From Candidatus Methanolliviera sp. GoM_asphalt (lineage in GTDB: Archaea > Halobacteriota > Methanoliparia > Methanoliparales > Methanoliparaceae): DNA of 8,187 nt. The stretch lies in NCBI GenBank assembly GCA_902158745.1, contig CABGHH010000067.1, positions 1-8,187 on the forward strand, written 5' to 3'. Position numbers and translations under genes: made by a program. Of this stretch, positions 1 through 6,006 are shown piece by piece (position 1 is the first letter of the stretch; every line of letters begins with the position of its first letter). Below the pieces are notes generated by a model that saw nothing but the letters and a program-made list of their open reading frames with translations, was not told the DNA's origin and made no database searches.

Positions 1-145
1 ATAATCTGATCAGCATCGGTATCTTAGGTCTTTGAGGAGAGAGGCAAAAAACGCCGGGGGTTCTACAACCTCTGGCAGTGATCTATTTATCCTCCCGGGT
101 ATTTCCAAATGCTTTATCGCAGAGTAGTTGATTTGAGACGACTTG
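1..145. other. Left-edge region, no gene supported
   Basis: No reading frame here can be supported as a gene. On the minus strand all three frames carry stops and none has a usable start leading out of the window. On the plus strand one frame stops at 33-35 after about ten hydrophobic codons. It could be the tail of a gene lying outside the window, but this is too short to claim. A run of six T on the minus strand (46-51), flanked by a weak GGC/GCC pairing, lies about 95 nt past the cdc6 stop and could be an oligo-T terminator for that transcript. Confidence 0.4.
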
Positions 146-1375
146 TTAAAGAGTATGTTGCTTCGATGACACATTCATAAGAACTCTCATTCTTTCATCG
201 CCGGTGATCGCTTTTTCCACTGTTTTACTTGGAACGGCCAGAGAGATCTCTCTCGTTCTTCCATATCTTCCCCTGCTCATCAAAACGGCGTTAATTAACC
301 CGAGCGTGTCTAATTCAGATATCAAGTCGGCTACTCTCCTATAAGAGAGATCGTCCAGACCTACAACGTCACAGAGTTTTTTGTACATAGAATAGACATC
401 TCCCGCACTACTTCCGTCCTTCTTACTCCTGTTCAGGAGAAGCACCGAATAAAGAATGATCTTTGACTGCGCCGGAAGCGTCTTAACAACTTCCATTGTT
501 CCATCAATCTCTATCTTCTCTTTTCCCCTCTTAACGTGTTCTTCCATAATTTTTCCTTTTTTTTCGCGCTCTGCCAGTTCTCCAGAAACCCTCAAGAGAT
601 CCAATGCTTTTCTTGCATCTCCGTGTTCTTGCGCCGCAAAAGCCGCGCATAGCGGGATTACCCCATCGGATAAAACTCCTTTCTTAAATGCAATCTTTGC
701 CCGCTCTTTCAATATGTCCTTGAGTTGTTCCGCGTCGTAGGGTGAAAAGACGATCTCTTCTCTCCCTAAAGAACTTAAAGTTCTCGAATCCAGATAACTC
801 GTGAACTTTAAGTCGTTTGAGATTCCTATTATGCTTAGCTTTGCACTCTGAAGGTCAGCGTTCATCCTCGATAGATTGTAGAGAAGGTCGTCTCCGCCCC
901 TCTTGACCAATTTATCTATCTCGTCCAGAACGATTATCACGGCCTGCGCTCTTTCCTCGATGCACTCTCTAAATTCGACATATACTTTATCGGTAGGCCA
1001 TCCTGCCATCGGAACCTCTCTACCAAAATGGTTTACCAAATTTGCCAGAACCCTATACTGTGTATCTACCATTTCGCAGTTCAGATAAAGAAAGGCGCAG
1101 GGAACATCTTTTCTGCTTGCCACCTCGTTTAGCTCTTTTCCAACAAATTTTACGCAGGCGGTCTTTCCCGTTCCTGGTTTTCCAAATATCAAGATGTTAG
1201 ACGGCGTCTCTCTCTTTAATGCGGGTGCCACTATCGAGGCAATATTCTCTATCTGCTCCTTTCTATGGGGGAGATAATCCGGGGTGTAAGAGTGCCTGAG
1301 CACCTCTTTATTACTAAATATTAGTGTATTTTCTAAAAATTGATCGAAGATACCATCTATGTTCTCTTTATGCAT
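146..1375 (-). CDS. cdc6: Orc1/Cdc6 replication initiator AAA+ ATPase
   Basis: An origin-binding initiator that recognises replication origins and helps load the MCM helicase. With the start at 1375 it has 409 residues, normal for archaeal Orc1/Cdc6. Visible parts: Walker A GKPGTGKT (residues 65-72), Walker B VIIVLDEID (146-154), sensor-1 Asn187 in GISND, an initiator-specific stretch around 196-212, sensor-2 GDARKA (252-257), and a C-terminal winged helix (about 305-380) with the SYRRVADLISELDTLGL signature. The frame stays open upstream to an ATG at 1471, but those 32 codons cover two perfect hairpins and do not resemble the family. ATG 1375 has GGAG eleven bases upstream (1387-1390), so I prefer it. 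It diverges from thi4. Archaeal origins often lie beside such genes, but I see no clear origin recognition boxes. The family call is secure; the exact start is likely. Confidence 0.95.
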   Translation of the reverse strand: MHKENIDGIFDQFLENTLIFSNKEVLRHSYTPDYLPHRKEQIENIASIVAPALKRETPSNILIFGKPGTGKTACVKFVGKELNEVASRKDVPCAFLYLNCEMVDTQYRVLANLVNHFGREVPMAGWPTDKVYVEFRECIEERAQAVIIVLDEIDKLVKRGGDDLLYNLSRMNADLQSAKLSIIGISNDLKFTSYLDSRTLSSLGREEIVFSPYDAEQLKDILKERAKIAFKKGVLSDGVIPLCAAFAAQEHGDARKALDLLRVSGELAEREKKGKIMEEHVKRGKEKIEIDGTMEVVKTLPAQSKIILYSVLLLNRSKKDGSSAGDVYSMYKKLCDVVGLDDLSYRRVADLISELDTLGLINAVLMSRGRYGRTREISLAVPSKTVEKAITGDERMRVLMNVSSKQHTL

Positions 1376-1411
1376 CCTAGGTACAACTCCTTCCCGACCA
1401 TCTTTCCTTAC

Positions 1412-1460
1412 ATGCTTAAAAATCAAAGATTTTTGAGCATACGCAAATCTTCGATTTGCG
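1412..1460. repeat. Hairpin cluster R1 (two palindromes)
   Basis: Two adjacent palindromes. The first pairs 1412-1424 with 1428-1440 (13 bp with one T-G pair, loop AAA); its ends read ATGCT and AGCAT. The second pairs CGCAAATC (1442-1449) with GATTTGCG (1453-1460), 8 bp perfect, loop TTC. Loop centres are 25 nt apart. Both contain AATC-NNN-GATT. The linker contains GCATACG, also found in cluster R3. If cdc6 is transcribed from the TATA-like box near 1490, both hairpins fall in its mRNA leader. Confidence 0.85.
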
Positions 1461-1482
1461 AATACAAACACGGGGAAATGTA

Positions 1483-1498
1483 GAATAAACTTATAGGT
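1483..1498 (-). promoter_or_regulatory. Candidate cdc6 promoter (TATA region)
   Basis: On the minus strand this stretch reads CCTATAAGT followed by TTATTCTA, the most TATA-like sequence upstream of cdc6. A start of transcription about 25 nt downstream would fall near 1460-1470. That gives a leader of roughly 90 nt containing hairpin cluster R1 and the GGAG site at 1387-1390. Judged by eye from composition and position only. Confidence 0.4.
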
Positions 1499-1541
1499 TA
1501 ATAAAAATTACGAATGTGGGATGGAAGGTGGTATCTTGAGA

Positions 1542-1596
1542 GTGCTCAAAAATCTTCGATTTGGATGCATGCCACGAATCTCCGATTCGTCAGCAC
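1542..1596. repeat. Hairpin cluster R2 (possible three-way junction)
   Basis: Two palindromes: AAATC (1550-1554) with GATTT (1558-1562), loop TTC, and ACGAATC (1574-1580) with GATTCGT (1584-1590), loop TCC. Loop centres are 26 nt apart. Outer bases GTGCT (1542-1546) and AGCAC (1592-1596) are complementary and could close a three-way junction around both hairpins. Alternatively GTGC (1542-1545) pairs with GCAT (1567-1570), ending in a G-T pair. The left edge TGCTCAAAAATC is nearly the same as the left edge of R1 and R3. Confidence 0.8.
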
Positions 1597-1601
1597 ATCA
1601 A

Positions 1602-1633
1602 TTAAATATACCAGATCGCTAAGATGAAGGTGA
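1602..1633 (+). promoter_or_regulatory. Candidate thi4 TATA box and ribosome-binding site
   Basis: TTAAATATA (1602-1610) is a good archaeal TATA-like element. AAGGTGA (1627-1633) matches the archaeal anti-Shine-Dalgarno and sits nine bases before the ATG at 1643. The usual 25-nt offset from this TATA would start the RNA near 1630, which would cut into the ribosome site. One of the two may therefore not be used, or initiation is slightly earlier. Confidence 0.45.
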
Positions 1634-1642
1634 AGTGAAAAA

Positions 1643-2419
1643 ATGATTGATGAAGTTGATATATCGAGGGCAATAGCCGAGAGCTATATGAAAGATCTTT
1701 TGGATTGCATGTCCGTTGACGTCGCCATAGGCGGGGCAGGTCCGTCTGGTATGATCGCCGCGTATTATCTTGCAAAGAACAATTACCGCGTGGCAATCTT
1801 TGAGAGAAGCTTAAGTGCGGGCGGAGGAATGTGGGGTGGAGGAATGATGTTTTCTAGGATAGCCGTTCAGGAGGAAGCAAAGTCGATAATAAACGAGTTT
1901 GGAATCCATCTAAAAAGATGCAGGGATATTTACATCGCGGATGCGTTGGAGACCGCTGCCTCTTTCTGCTCCAAAGCGATCAGATCGGGCGTCAAGATAT
2001 TCAACCTGATGGATATCGAAGACGTTATGGTGAGGAAAGAGAGAATAGAGGGGTTGGTATTGAACTGGAGCCCCGTGAAGATCTCTAATATGCACGTTGA
2101 TCCCCTCTGCGTTAAAGCGAGGGTGGTGATAGATACCACCGGTCACGACGCCGAGATAGCTAAGATCGTGGAGCGGAAGATGGGTAAAAATTTAAGAACG
2201 GAGACGGGCGGAGTCATGGGAGAGAAGAGCATGTGGGCCGAAGTTGGAGAGGAGGAGATCATCCAAAATACGAGGGAAGTATATCCGGGGCTTATCGTGG
2301 CGGGAATGGCGGCGAACGCAACCTGTGGATCTCCGAGAATGGGTGCTATCTTTGGAGGGATGCTCTTATCGGGAAAGAGAGCCGCGGAGATTGCCATGGG
2401 ATTGATGGAGAATATTTAG
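1643..2419 (+). CDS. thi4: Thi4 family thiazole synthase (sulfide-type, His variant)
   Basis: Makes the thiazole half of thiamine: Thi4 enzymes turn NAD and glycine plus a sulfur source into an ADP-thiazole in the cytoplasm. The 258-residue protein has the family's normal length. Visible motifs: dinucleotide-binding GGAGPSG (residues 30-36), the acidic end of strand 2 IFER (52-55), the glycine-rich SAGGGMWGGGMMF (58-70), HVDPL (151-155), DTTGHDAE (164-171) and the C-terminal PRMGAIFGGMLLSG (231-244). His151 lies where yeast THI4 carries the cysteine that donates its own sulfur. Archaeal Thi4 proteins with His here, as in Methanocaldococcus, use free sulfide and act catalytically with iron, so I infer the same. 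Older annotations call such proteins ribulose-1,5-bisphosphate synthetase; I think that name is wrong. It is monocistronic, divergent from cdc6 and convergent with the polyferredoxin gene. Confidence 0.93.
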   Translation: MIDEVDISRAIAESYMKDLLDCMSVDVAIGGAGPSGMIAAYYLAKNNYRVAIFERSLSAGGGMWGGGMMFSRIAVQEEAKSIINEFGIHLKRCRDIYIADALETAASFCSKAIRSGVKIFNLMDIEDVMVRKERIEGLVLNWSPVKISNMHVDPLCVKARVVIDTTGHDAEIAKIVERKMGKNLRTETGGVMGEKSMWAEVGEEEIIQNTREVYPGLIVAGMAANATCGSPRMGAIFGGMLLSGKRAAEIAMGLMENI

Positions 2420-2462
2420 GATACGGATATAGCAATGGTCATTTATAAAATGGAAAAGAGAT

Positions 2463-2467
2463 AAAAA
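2463..2467 (-). terminator. Oligo-T terminator candidate for the polyferredoxin gene
   Basis: The minus strand reads CTTTTTATC starting nine bases after the stop codon at 2476, with a further short T run near 2452. Archaeal termination commonly uses such oligo-T tracts without a hairpin. No comparable T tract follows thi4 on the plus strand in the 56-bp convergent gap. Confidence 0.35.
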
Positions 2468-2475
2468 GAAGACAT

Positions 2476-3576
2476 TCAAAGAGCCGAAACGCTCTTTATC
2501 AGCATCTTCTTCGATATCTCTGGTCCATAGAGTTTCATCGCTTTGCCAGGACAACACTCAACACATACGCCACAACCCTGACATTCCTCCTCGTCTATCA
2601 GCCATACCATTCCATTGACGATCTTTAAGACCTTTCCCCTCACTGGACAGGCGACCACGCAGTCGCCACACGCGTGGCATTTATCGACATCAATCTTCCT
2701 CTCCTTAAACGGAACCGTCCTCTTCTTACTCTTTCTCCTCTCTATGGCTTCATTCCACGGACCTGAAATTCCATCTGTGCCCCCTCCAATGTTCACCTTT
2801 ATAGCACCGGTCGGGCAAACCGTCTCACACTTTCCGCAATATATACAGTAATCGTTGAATGTTATCTCATCCGACTCTCGATGGTACTTCACAAGAATGT
2901 TCACGCCGGATGATACCTCCTCTCCGATCGTTATCGGTTCGACTGAATCCCACATCTTCTCTTTCTCTGTGAAAGAGATGTTATGGGTTGGACAGGCATC
3001 TATGCAAGTTCCACATCCATCACACAAATCTTGATCGACCTCTATGCTGCCCATCAGCGGTTTTCTAACTGTTATTATCTTCTCTTCACAGCAGGCGGCA
3101 TCACATCTCGCACAATAGATACAGAGATCCTCGTCGCGCTTTATCTTCCCCTGCCTGCTCTTAGTTATCATCCCTCCCGGAATTTCAAACATGAGTGAAT
3201 CCCTCGGGCAGGCGTCCAGACATTTGAGACATCTCTCGCACTCATCAACGAAATCTGCCGAGAACTCACCCGTCATCAGAGAACCAAAGGTCATCCCATC
3301 TACGTTTAGCTCCATGGCATTGAACGGGCAGATGGTGCTACAGGTCTTACAGAAGACGCATTTTTCTATATCGATTATGATATCGCTCTTACTCTCCGCG
3401 CCCACGGCAACCATCGATATTGCATCCTGCGGACACGACATTGCACAACTTCCACAGCCGGTGCACCTTTCCAAGTTAAGCGTTAATCTCCTTGTATCTT
3501 CCGTCGATCTTCTCTCCCATGTAATCTTATCATCTGAGGGTAATACGGATATATCCACACGCATTGACATCACCAT
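2476..3576 (-). CDS. fwdF: Polyferredoxin with eight [4Fe-4S] motifs, FwdF/FmdF-like
   Basis: An electron-carrying polyferredoxin of 366 residues with eight CxxCxxCxxxC motifs starting at Cys38, 73, 113, 152, 185, 244, 300 and 332, so up to eight [4Fe-4S] clusters. Length, cluster number and the start of the first domain (an R-L stretch before CTGCGSC) fit FwdF/FmdF. That subunit wires formylmethanofuran dehydrogenase, which interconverts CO2 and formylmethanofuran. Motif 4 (CIYCARCDAACC) lacks the proline after its last cysteine and has an extra Cys163. There is no signal peptide and no membrane segment, so it is cytoplasmic. None of the other fwd genes are in the window. Start: ATG 3576 is the longest; ATG 3564 has GGTGAT just upstream and is a fair alternative. 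It diverges from priS. A different polyferredoxin, such as a hydrogenase- or heterodisulfide-reductase-associated one, is possible; the iron-sulfur call is certain, the partner is inferred. Confidence 0.75.
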   Translation of the reverse strand: MVMSMRVDISVLPSDDKITWERRSTEDTRRLTLNLERCTGCGSCAMSCPQDAISMVAVGAESKSDIIIDIEKCVFCKTCSTICPFNAMELNVDGMTFGSLMTGEFSADFVDECERCLKCLDACPRDSLMFEIPGGMITKSRQGKIKRDEDLCIYCARCDAACCEEKIITVRKPLMGSIEVDQDLCDGCGTCIDACPTHNISFTEKEKMWDSVEPITIGEEVSSGVNILVKYHRESDEITFNDYCIYCGKCETVCPTGAIKVNIGGGTDGISGPWNEAIERRKSKKRTVPFKERKIDVDKCHACGDCVVACPVRGKVLKIVNGMVWLIDEEECQGCGVCVECCPGKAMKLYGPEISKKMLIKSVSAL

Positions 3577-3600
3577 TTTTATACCATCAGAGAAGCCACA

Positions 3601-3612
3601 TATTATAAAAAA
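3601..3612. promoter_or_regulatory. Shared divergent TATA-like element (polyferredoxin / priS)
   Basis: TATTATAAAAAA reads as a TATA-like box on both strands. Towards the polyferredoxin gene it sits about 25-35 nt before the ATG at 3576, which predicts a leaderless or very short-leader mRNA. Towards priS it would start RNA near 3635, giving a leader of about 30 nt. No clear ribosome-binding site precedes priS. This 90-bp gap is the only space for both promoters. Confidence 0.45.
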
Positions 3613-3633
3613 GTTGGGTCTAAAGATACCTGC

Positions 3634-3646
3634 AAATCTAAGATTT
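3634..3646. repeat. Solitary AATC-NNN-GATT hairpin upstream of priS
   Basis: AAATC (3634-3638) pairs with GATTT (3642-3646) around loop TAA. It has the same core as the R1-R3 palindromes but lacks their TGCTCAAAA and GCATACG flanks. At 5 bp it could be chance. It would lie at or just after the predicted start of the priS transcript. Confidence 0.45.
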
Positions 3647-3666
3647 TCAAATAATATTAAGTCGCC

Positions 3667-4875
3667 ATGAATGAGAGATCAAAGAGATTCATCGGGAAGA
3701 TATTTTGGAATTACTATTCAAATGCGTTCAGAGAAGAAGAATTTTTGGCGGGCATGCCCCCGAGACTTGAGGCGAGGGAATGGGGATTCATCCAAATCTA
3801 CCTCTTGCCTAAGATCGTGATGAGGAGACACATCTCTTTTCAGAGCCCATCAGAGATGAAGAAGTTCGTTCTAAAGAATATTCCGGCACACATATATCAT
3901 TCTTCTGCTTACTATAAATATCCTGGCGCAGATAAAATGGAAAAAAAAGGGTGGGAGGGGGCAGATTTGATCTTTGATATAGACGGAGAGATTGGAAGAG
4001 GAGGATACAGCCAGATGCTTCTTAAAGCCAAGGAAGAGGCGGTAAAACTTAAAGATTTTCTGATGGATGATTTTGGCTTTGTGGAGAGAGAAATTTTAAC
4101 CGTCTTTTCCGGCGGAAGAGGATACCACGTTCACGTGAGAGATGGGGCTATACTGAAGTTGGGGGGTGCAGAGAGGAGAGAGATACTGGATTATCTCACC
4201 GCAAATTCGCTTGATGTCAAAAATGTTTTGAGGACAACAGCGGTGAGGGGAGACTACGGAGCAAAAAGTGGATACTTCTATGAGGAGGCGAATAGTGGTT
4301 GGGGGAGAAGAGTATGGGGTTATGTAATAAGTTTTTTAGAGTACATAAAAGATCTTGACGAAGAAGATGCGATAGAGAAGATCAGAGAATTGAAGGTGGG
4401 CAGGAAGGAAAAATTGGTTAAGAATGTGAGTAAGGAGGACGCATTCAAGATGCTCACTTCGATAAAAAATGAAAAAATATTCGATATGGCGAGAAACGGT
4501 AAAATAATATCGAAAGAATTGGGAAACCTTGTTGAGAGGGTGGTAGAGAGCTCCGTGGAAGATTTGTCCATAAAAGGTTTATCTCCAAGTGTAGACGAAC
4601 CGGTTACGTCGGATATAAAGCGATTGATAAGACTACCCGGATCCATTCATGGAGGATCAGGACTAATAGCACGGATGGTCGATAATTTAGACGACTTCGA
4701 TCCGCTCGTGGATGCAGTGATCTTCTCCGAAGAAGAGAAAAAGATCATCTCAGATCGCAATATGGAAGTGGAGATGATGGATAATACATATAAGATAAAA
4801 AAGGGGGAGAATAAAGTTCCAGAATTTGTTGCAGTCTTCTTGATATGTAGGGGAGTGGCGGAGTATGGATGTTAG
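3667..4875 (+). CDS. priS: DNA primase catalytic subunit PriS
   Basis: Small, catalytic subunit of the archaeal/eukaryotic-type primase, which makes the RNA (or DNA) primers for replication together with PriL. The 402 residues fit the upper normal range for the family. The catalytic pair Asp104 and Asp106 is in DLIFDIDG (100-107). SGGRGYH (148-154) is the nucleotide-binding motif. The third conserved block, SDIKRLIRLPGSIHGGSG (315-332), supplies Asp316 and His328. All key residues are present, so it should be active. PriL is not in the window. It is the first gene of a seven-gene operon and its last 11 bases overlap the GINS gene. No strong ribosome-binding site precedes the ATG. This start is kept because the N-terminus, with its KRFIGKIFWNYY stretch, looks like other archaeal PriS. 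Confidence 0.96.
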   Translation: MNERSKRFIGKIFWNYYSNAFREEEFLAGMPPRLEAREWGFIQIYLLPKIVMRRHISFQSPSEMKKFVLKNIPAHIYHSSAYYKYPGADKMEKKGWEGADLIFDIDGEIGRGGYSQMLLKAKEEAVKLKDFLMDDFGFVEREILTVFSGGRGYHVHVRDGAILKLGGAERREILDYLTANSLDVKNVLRTTAVRGDYGAKSGYFYEEANSGWGRRVWGYVISFLEYIKDLDEEDAIEKIRELKVGRKEKLVKNVSKEDAFKMLTSIKNEKIFDMARNGKIISKELGNLVERVVESSVEDLSIKGLSPSVDEPVTSDIKRLIRLPGSIHGGSGLIARMVDNLDDFDPLVDAVIFSEEEKKIISDRNMEVEMMDNTYKIKKGENKVPEFVAVFLICRGVAEYGC

Positions 4876-5527
4876 CCTTTTAAAGGATTTATTAGATAGA
4901 GAGAGATCCAGCAGTTCTTTACAGCGGGTTGAAAAGGATCTTTATGCCAATATTGGGGCATATATGAAAAATTTGGAGAAGAAATTGGCTGAAGTTCCAA
5001 AAGAGAGCAAAAAAAGTTTTTTTTTGGATGACGAACTTAAAAGCGCAAAGAAATTATCTAAATTTCTCTTTGAGAAGAGGATAGGTAAGATAATAAATAC
5101 CGCGGCGAGGACGGCAAAAGCGGAAAAAGCGGAAAAAGCGGAAAAAGCGGAAAAAGCGGAAAAAGGTGATCTCACATCAGATCGGGACGCTCTGACGCGG
5201 GAGGAATATGAGATGCTTGAAAAATTGGTCGAGATGATCAAGTGTGGAAGAGAGAATATATTAAAGATCATGAACGAAGAAAAAGCTTATAAGATGGTGG
5301 CGGGATCGAAGGATAAAAAGAAGGGAAAGAAAATGGAGATGAAGGGGATATGCCTCGCAAGGTCGCTTAAAGATATTCCTGAATTTATGGGTAGCAACGG
5401 AGAAAGTTATATAATCCATGAGGAAGATATAATAACGCTACCGGAAGAGACGGCTAAAATGTTGATAAAAAGTGGTTTGGCAATTAAATTGATATTAAAT
5501 GAAGGTGATTTTGTTGAAGATGCCTAA
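4865..5527 (+). CDS. gins51: GINS subunit, Gins51 (Gins15) type
   Basis: Subunit of the GINS complex, which joins MCM helicase and the GAN/RecJ-like protein at the replication fork (the CMG counterpart). The 220-residue protein has an N-terminal helical A domain (about 1-150: DVSLLKDLLDRER at the start, then LTREEYEMLEKLVEMIK at 110-126). A small C-terminal B domain follows (about 160-212: LARSLKDIPEFMGSNGESY and LPEETAKMLIKSGLA). The A-then-B order marks the Sld5/Psf1-like archaeal Gins51. The start ATG 4865 overlaps the end of priS by 11 bases and has GGGGAG nine bases upstream (4850-4855). Residues 86-100 are five exact AEK repeats from a 9-bp DNA repeat, placed in a charged loop of the A domain. 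Adjacency to priS is common in euryarchaea and supports the call, since GINS sequences are weakly conserved. Confidence 0.88.
   Translation: MDVSLLKDLLDRERSSSSLQRVEKDLYANIGAYMKNLEKKLAEVPKESKKSFFLDDELKSAKKLSKFLFEKRIGKIINTAARTAKAEKAEKAEKAEKAEKGDLTSDRDALTREEYEMLEKLVEMIKCGRENILKIMNEEKAYKMVAGSKDKKKGKKMEMKGICLARSLKDIPEFMGSNGESYIIHEEDIITLPEETAKMLIKSGLAIKLILNEGDFVEDA
5120..5164 (+). repeat. In-frame 9-bp tandem repeat, GCGGAAAAA x5
   Basis: Five perfect copies of GCGGAAAAA lie within the GINS gene, preceded by a partial copy (GCAAAA, 5114-5119). Each unit encodes Ala-Glu-Lys, so copy-number change keeps the frame. The third-base identity across all copies points to recent slippage expansion, not selection on the peptide alone. 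Confidence 0.95.
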
Positions 5528-5792
5528 GAAGATAAAAACTTATTGCCCGTATTGCAAAAAAAGTACTGAGCATAGTATCGAAAAGGTGAAGAAAGGGAGA
5601 CAGTCGGGCTTAAAGTGGATAAACAGACAGAAAAGTAGAAGGCAGGGTATCGGTAATTTGGGAAAGTTTTCAAAAGTTCCGGGAGGAGATAAGCCGACGA
5701 AGAAGGTAAATATAAGATATAGATGTAATGAGTGTAAAAAGGCACATACCAGGAAAGGTTTCAGGGTATCCAAGTTTGAACTGGTCGATTAA
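5520..5792 (+). CDS. rpl44e: Ribosomal protein L44e (eL42)
   Basis: Zinc-ribbon protein of the large ribosomal subunit, located near the E site. With ATG 5520 it is 90 residues, close to the family's usual length, beginning MPKKIKTYCPYC as typical. Zinc ligands are Cys9 and Cys12, and Cys69 and Cys72 (YRCNECKKAH). The basic middle with KGRQSGLKWINRQ and SKVPGGDKPTKK is characteristic. A longer frame from 5499 would add seven unrelated residues. ATG 5520 has AAGGTGAT at the usual distance upstream (from 5502) and overlaps the GINS stop by 8 bases, which suggests translational coupling. Third gene of the priS operon. Confidence 0.96.
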   Translation: MPKKIKTYCPYCKKSTEHSIEKVKKGRQSGLKWINRQKSRRQGIGNLGKFSKVPGGDKPTKKVNIRYRCNECKKAHTRKGFRVSKFELVD

Positions 5793-5815
5793 GTAAGTAA
5801 AGAAAGGAGTGAGTT

Positions 5816-5998
5816 ATGGAAGATAAGAGCGTGAGAAGCAGATTTTTGAGGGTAAAATGTGAAGACTGCGAAAATGAGCAGATTATATTCGATAGGGCCA
5901 CCACGGTAGTCACCTGTGCAATATGTGGAAGAACGCTTGCTGTGCCCAGGGGGGGAAAGGCGCTCATAAAGGGCGAGATAACAGAAGTTTTGGAGTGA
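5816..5998 (+). CDS. rps27e: Ribosomal protein S27e (eS27)
   Basis: Small zinc-ribbon protein of the 30S subunit, 60 residues, the normal archaeal length. Zinc ligands are Cys15 and Cys18 (VKCEDC) and Cys34 and Cys37 (TCAICG). FLRVKCEDC, QIIFDRATTVVTC and the C-terminal LAVPRGGKALIKGEI are family hallmarks. The ATG follows GGAGTGA (5806-5812) and lies 23 nt after the L44e stop, the longest gap in the operon. The stop codon is closely followed by the GTG start of aIF2-alpha. Confidence 0.96.
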   Translation: MEDKSVRSRFLRVKCEDCENEQIIFDRATTVVTCAICGRTLAVPRGGKALIKGEITEVLE

Positions 5999-6006
5999 TT
6001 TTTAAG

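Noticed and set aside
1376..1471. 32-residue N-terminal extension of Cdc6
   Set aside because: It overlaps two perfect hairpins, does not look like the family, and the internal ATG at 1375 has a suitable GGAG site.
1510..1642. TPP riboswitch upstream of thi4
   Set aside because: The conserved CTGAGA and ACCTGAT-type blocks are absent, and the structured part lies upstream of the likely TATA box, so it may not be transcribed.
1376..1642. Replication origin beside cdc6
   Set aside because: Position fits, but I could not find paired origin recognition boxes with the TCCA/TGGAAAC-plus-G-run pattern. The palindromes here also occur next to unrelated genes.
4942..5271. Minus-strand ORF with Phe-Ser-Ala repeats
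   Set aside because: It is the shadow of the AEK repeat in the GINS gene.
5923..6006. Upstream ATG start for aIF2-alpha
   Set aside because: It would read 76 bases of S27e in another frame and give an N-terminus unlike any aIF2-alpha; the GTG at 6007 has a good ribosome site.
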